Shown here in pieces: positions 14,867-15,720 of a DNA stretch of 15,720 bases. The notes under the pieces were generated by a model. It searched no databases and was not told the origin of the DNA. It worked only from the letters and a program-made list of their open reading frames with translations. The position numbers were made by a program, and so were the translations under genes. Every line of letters starts with the position of its first letter. The stretch's first letter is position 1. Source of the stretch: an uncultured Bacteroidales bacterium (GTDB taxonomy: Bacteria > Bacteroidota > Bacteroidia > Bacteroidales > Muribaculaceae); assembly GCA_900554345.1 (NCBI GenBank), contig USHH01000031.1:1-15720 (forward strand). The letters run 5' to 3'.

Positions 14867-15720
14867 TTAGTCCTCTATCTTTCTGACGATACGCAGTCTG
14901 TCGCCGGAAAGGTCGACCTCAAACAACGCGGGGCGGCGGATGTAATGGCCGTTGACATCCTTGTGGCTATGGAGCGAGAGGAGGTCACGGCCGTTGAAAT
15001 CGCGGAATATCATGCCGTGGCCGTAGTCGGGCGGAGTGATCGGGTCGCACTCCTGCACCCACGGCCCTTTGATGGAGCCGCTTTCCGAATACGCCACGCC
15101 CATGGTGTAGACGTTATAGATCCATGAAGTCCATATCATGCCGAGGCGTCCTGTCGCGGTGCGGAAGAGCCATGGGCCGTCGGTGACGCGGTTTGGCACG
15201 GTGGCGCCGTTGATTTTCTCGCGGCTCCAGGGCGATGCCGAGGCTTTGAACAGGATGAAGGGCTCGCCAGCCGGAGCCGACAGGTCGGCGGTGAGGGGTA
15301 TTGCCTCCATAGTGCCGTCGTCATTGTAAAGCCATTCGCCGCAAAACACCATATAGGGTGTACCGTCGGGCTCCACCCAGAAGGTGCCGTCGAGTGTAGG
15401 ACGGTCGGCCGGAAGGTAGTCGGCCTTTCCCACGGGCCTATAAGGGCCCTCGGGAGTGTCGGCGACGAGGACATGCGAGGCCCGGCGCGGTATGCGGCCG
15501 TTGTGGTTGCGGGCAATCTCTATGGAGTCGTTGGTGAAAGTGGCGAAATAATAATACTTGCCGTTGTATGGATGGATCTCGGCGGCCCAGACAGCCGGCC
15601 CCGGTCCCATCCATGATGACGTGTCGGGAGCTATCACATCGTAAGGGCCGCTCCATGTCTTGAGGTCGGAGCTTTTCCAGAGGCGGCCCCCCGGGGCCGG
15701 CATTTTGTAGCGATGAGATG
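14867..15720 (-). CDS. GH43-like glycoside hydrolase, N-terminal part outside window
   Basis: This is the C-terminal part of a five-bladed beta-propeller glycosidase of the GH43/clan GH-F group, probably exported and acting on arabinose- or xylose-containing glycans. The frame stays open past ATG 15703 to the right edge (codons before it read SHRYK), so that ATG is not the true start. Visible marks are LWKSSDLKTWSGP, AVWAAEIHPYNGKYYYF, LDGTFWVEPDGTPYMVF (Asp as probable pKa modulator) and YGHGMIFRDFNG near the end. Where many GH43 enzymes have Glu-Gly-Pro for the general acid, this protein reads VTDGPWL, with Asp at 15179-15181. I recall the DGP form from a Bacteroidales subgroup, so it may be family-typical. 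The catalytic base region is off the window. The subfamily and substrate are not determined. Confidence 0.85.
   Translation of the reverse strand, partial: SHRYKMPAPGGRLWKSSDLKTWSGPYDVIAPDTSSWMGPGPAVWAAEIHPYNGKYYYFATFTNDSIEIARNHNGRIPRRASHVLVADTPEGPYRPVGKADYLPADRPTLDGTFWVEPDGTPYMVFCGEWLYNDDGTMEAIPLTADLSAPAGEPFILFKASASPWSREKINGATVPNRVTDGPWLFRTATGRLGMIWTSWIYNVYTMGVAYSESGSIKGPWVQECDPITPPDYGHGMIFRDFNGRDLLSLHSHKDVNGHYIRRPALFEVDLSGDRLRIVRKIED

Overview
The window looks like a chromosomal segment of a gut-type Bacteroidales bacterium. The content suggests the Muribaculaceae/Bacteroides/Prevotella sphere, but I cannot fix the genus. The grounds are: secreted glycoside hydrolases of families typical of this order (GH13, GH2, GH97, GH43); a PF09820-type AAA ATPase/PD-(D/E)XK gene, a class very common in these genomes; exact TAnnTTTG (-7) boxes, the Bacteroidota housekeeping promoter signature, in front of three genes or transcripts; and an almost complete lack of Shine-Dalgarno sequences.

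Region 1 (1-4864, plus strand) is the end of a carbohydrate operon. It holds a GH13 alpha-amylase whose start lies off the window, followed 6 bases later by a multidomain GH2 enzyme. Region 2 (4938-9071, minus strand) is a second, convergent carbohydrate operon, transcribed as GH43-type beta-propeller enzyme, YghZ-like aldo/keto reductase, then GH97 enzyme. The last two genes overlap by 8 bases. The GH97 carries the residues expected of a retaining alpha-galactosidase. Upstream of this operon are a -7 box, a perfect 8+8 palindrome at the predicted 5' end of the mRNA and a second perfect 8+8 inverted repeat further upstream. No SusC/SusD transport pair is present in the window.

Region 3 (9374-12671, plus strand) is a two-gene accessory unit. 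An AAA ATPase fused to a PD-(D/E)XK nuclease-like domain is followed 6 bases later by a Schlafen/AlbA_2 plus GHKL-ATPase-like protein. The second gene is much more AT-rich than the first. A textbook promoter (TTTG, 20 bases, TAACTTTG) fixes the start of the first gene at 9426. A short tandem GTGTAG-containing repeat lies just beyond the second gene.

Region 4 (12745-14835) is regulatory. A minus-strand gene encodes a LuxR-type DNA-binding domain fused to a complete RIC/YtfE-like hemerythrin di-iron site, a plausible nitric oxide, oxygen or redox sensor. In the 348-base divergent region there are two promoters facing apart, a GC-rich palindrome between them, and a strong intrinsic terminator about 160 bases into the plus-strand transcript. 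This suggests either a small RNA or an attenuated leader in front of the HAD-family phosphatase gene (14041-14835).

Region 5 (14867-15720, minus strand) is the C-terminal part of another GH43-like enzyme that runs off the right edge. I saw no tRNA, rRNA, CRISPR array, insertion sequence or transposase.
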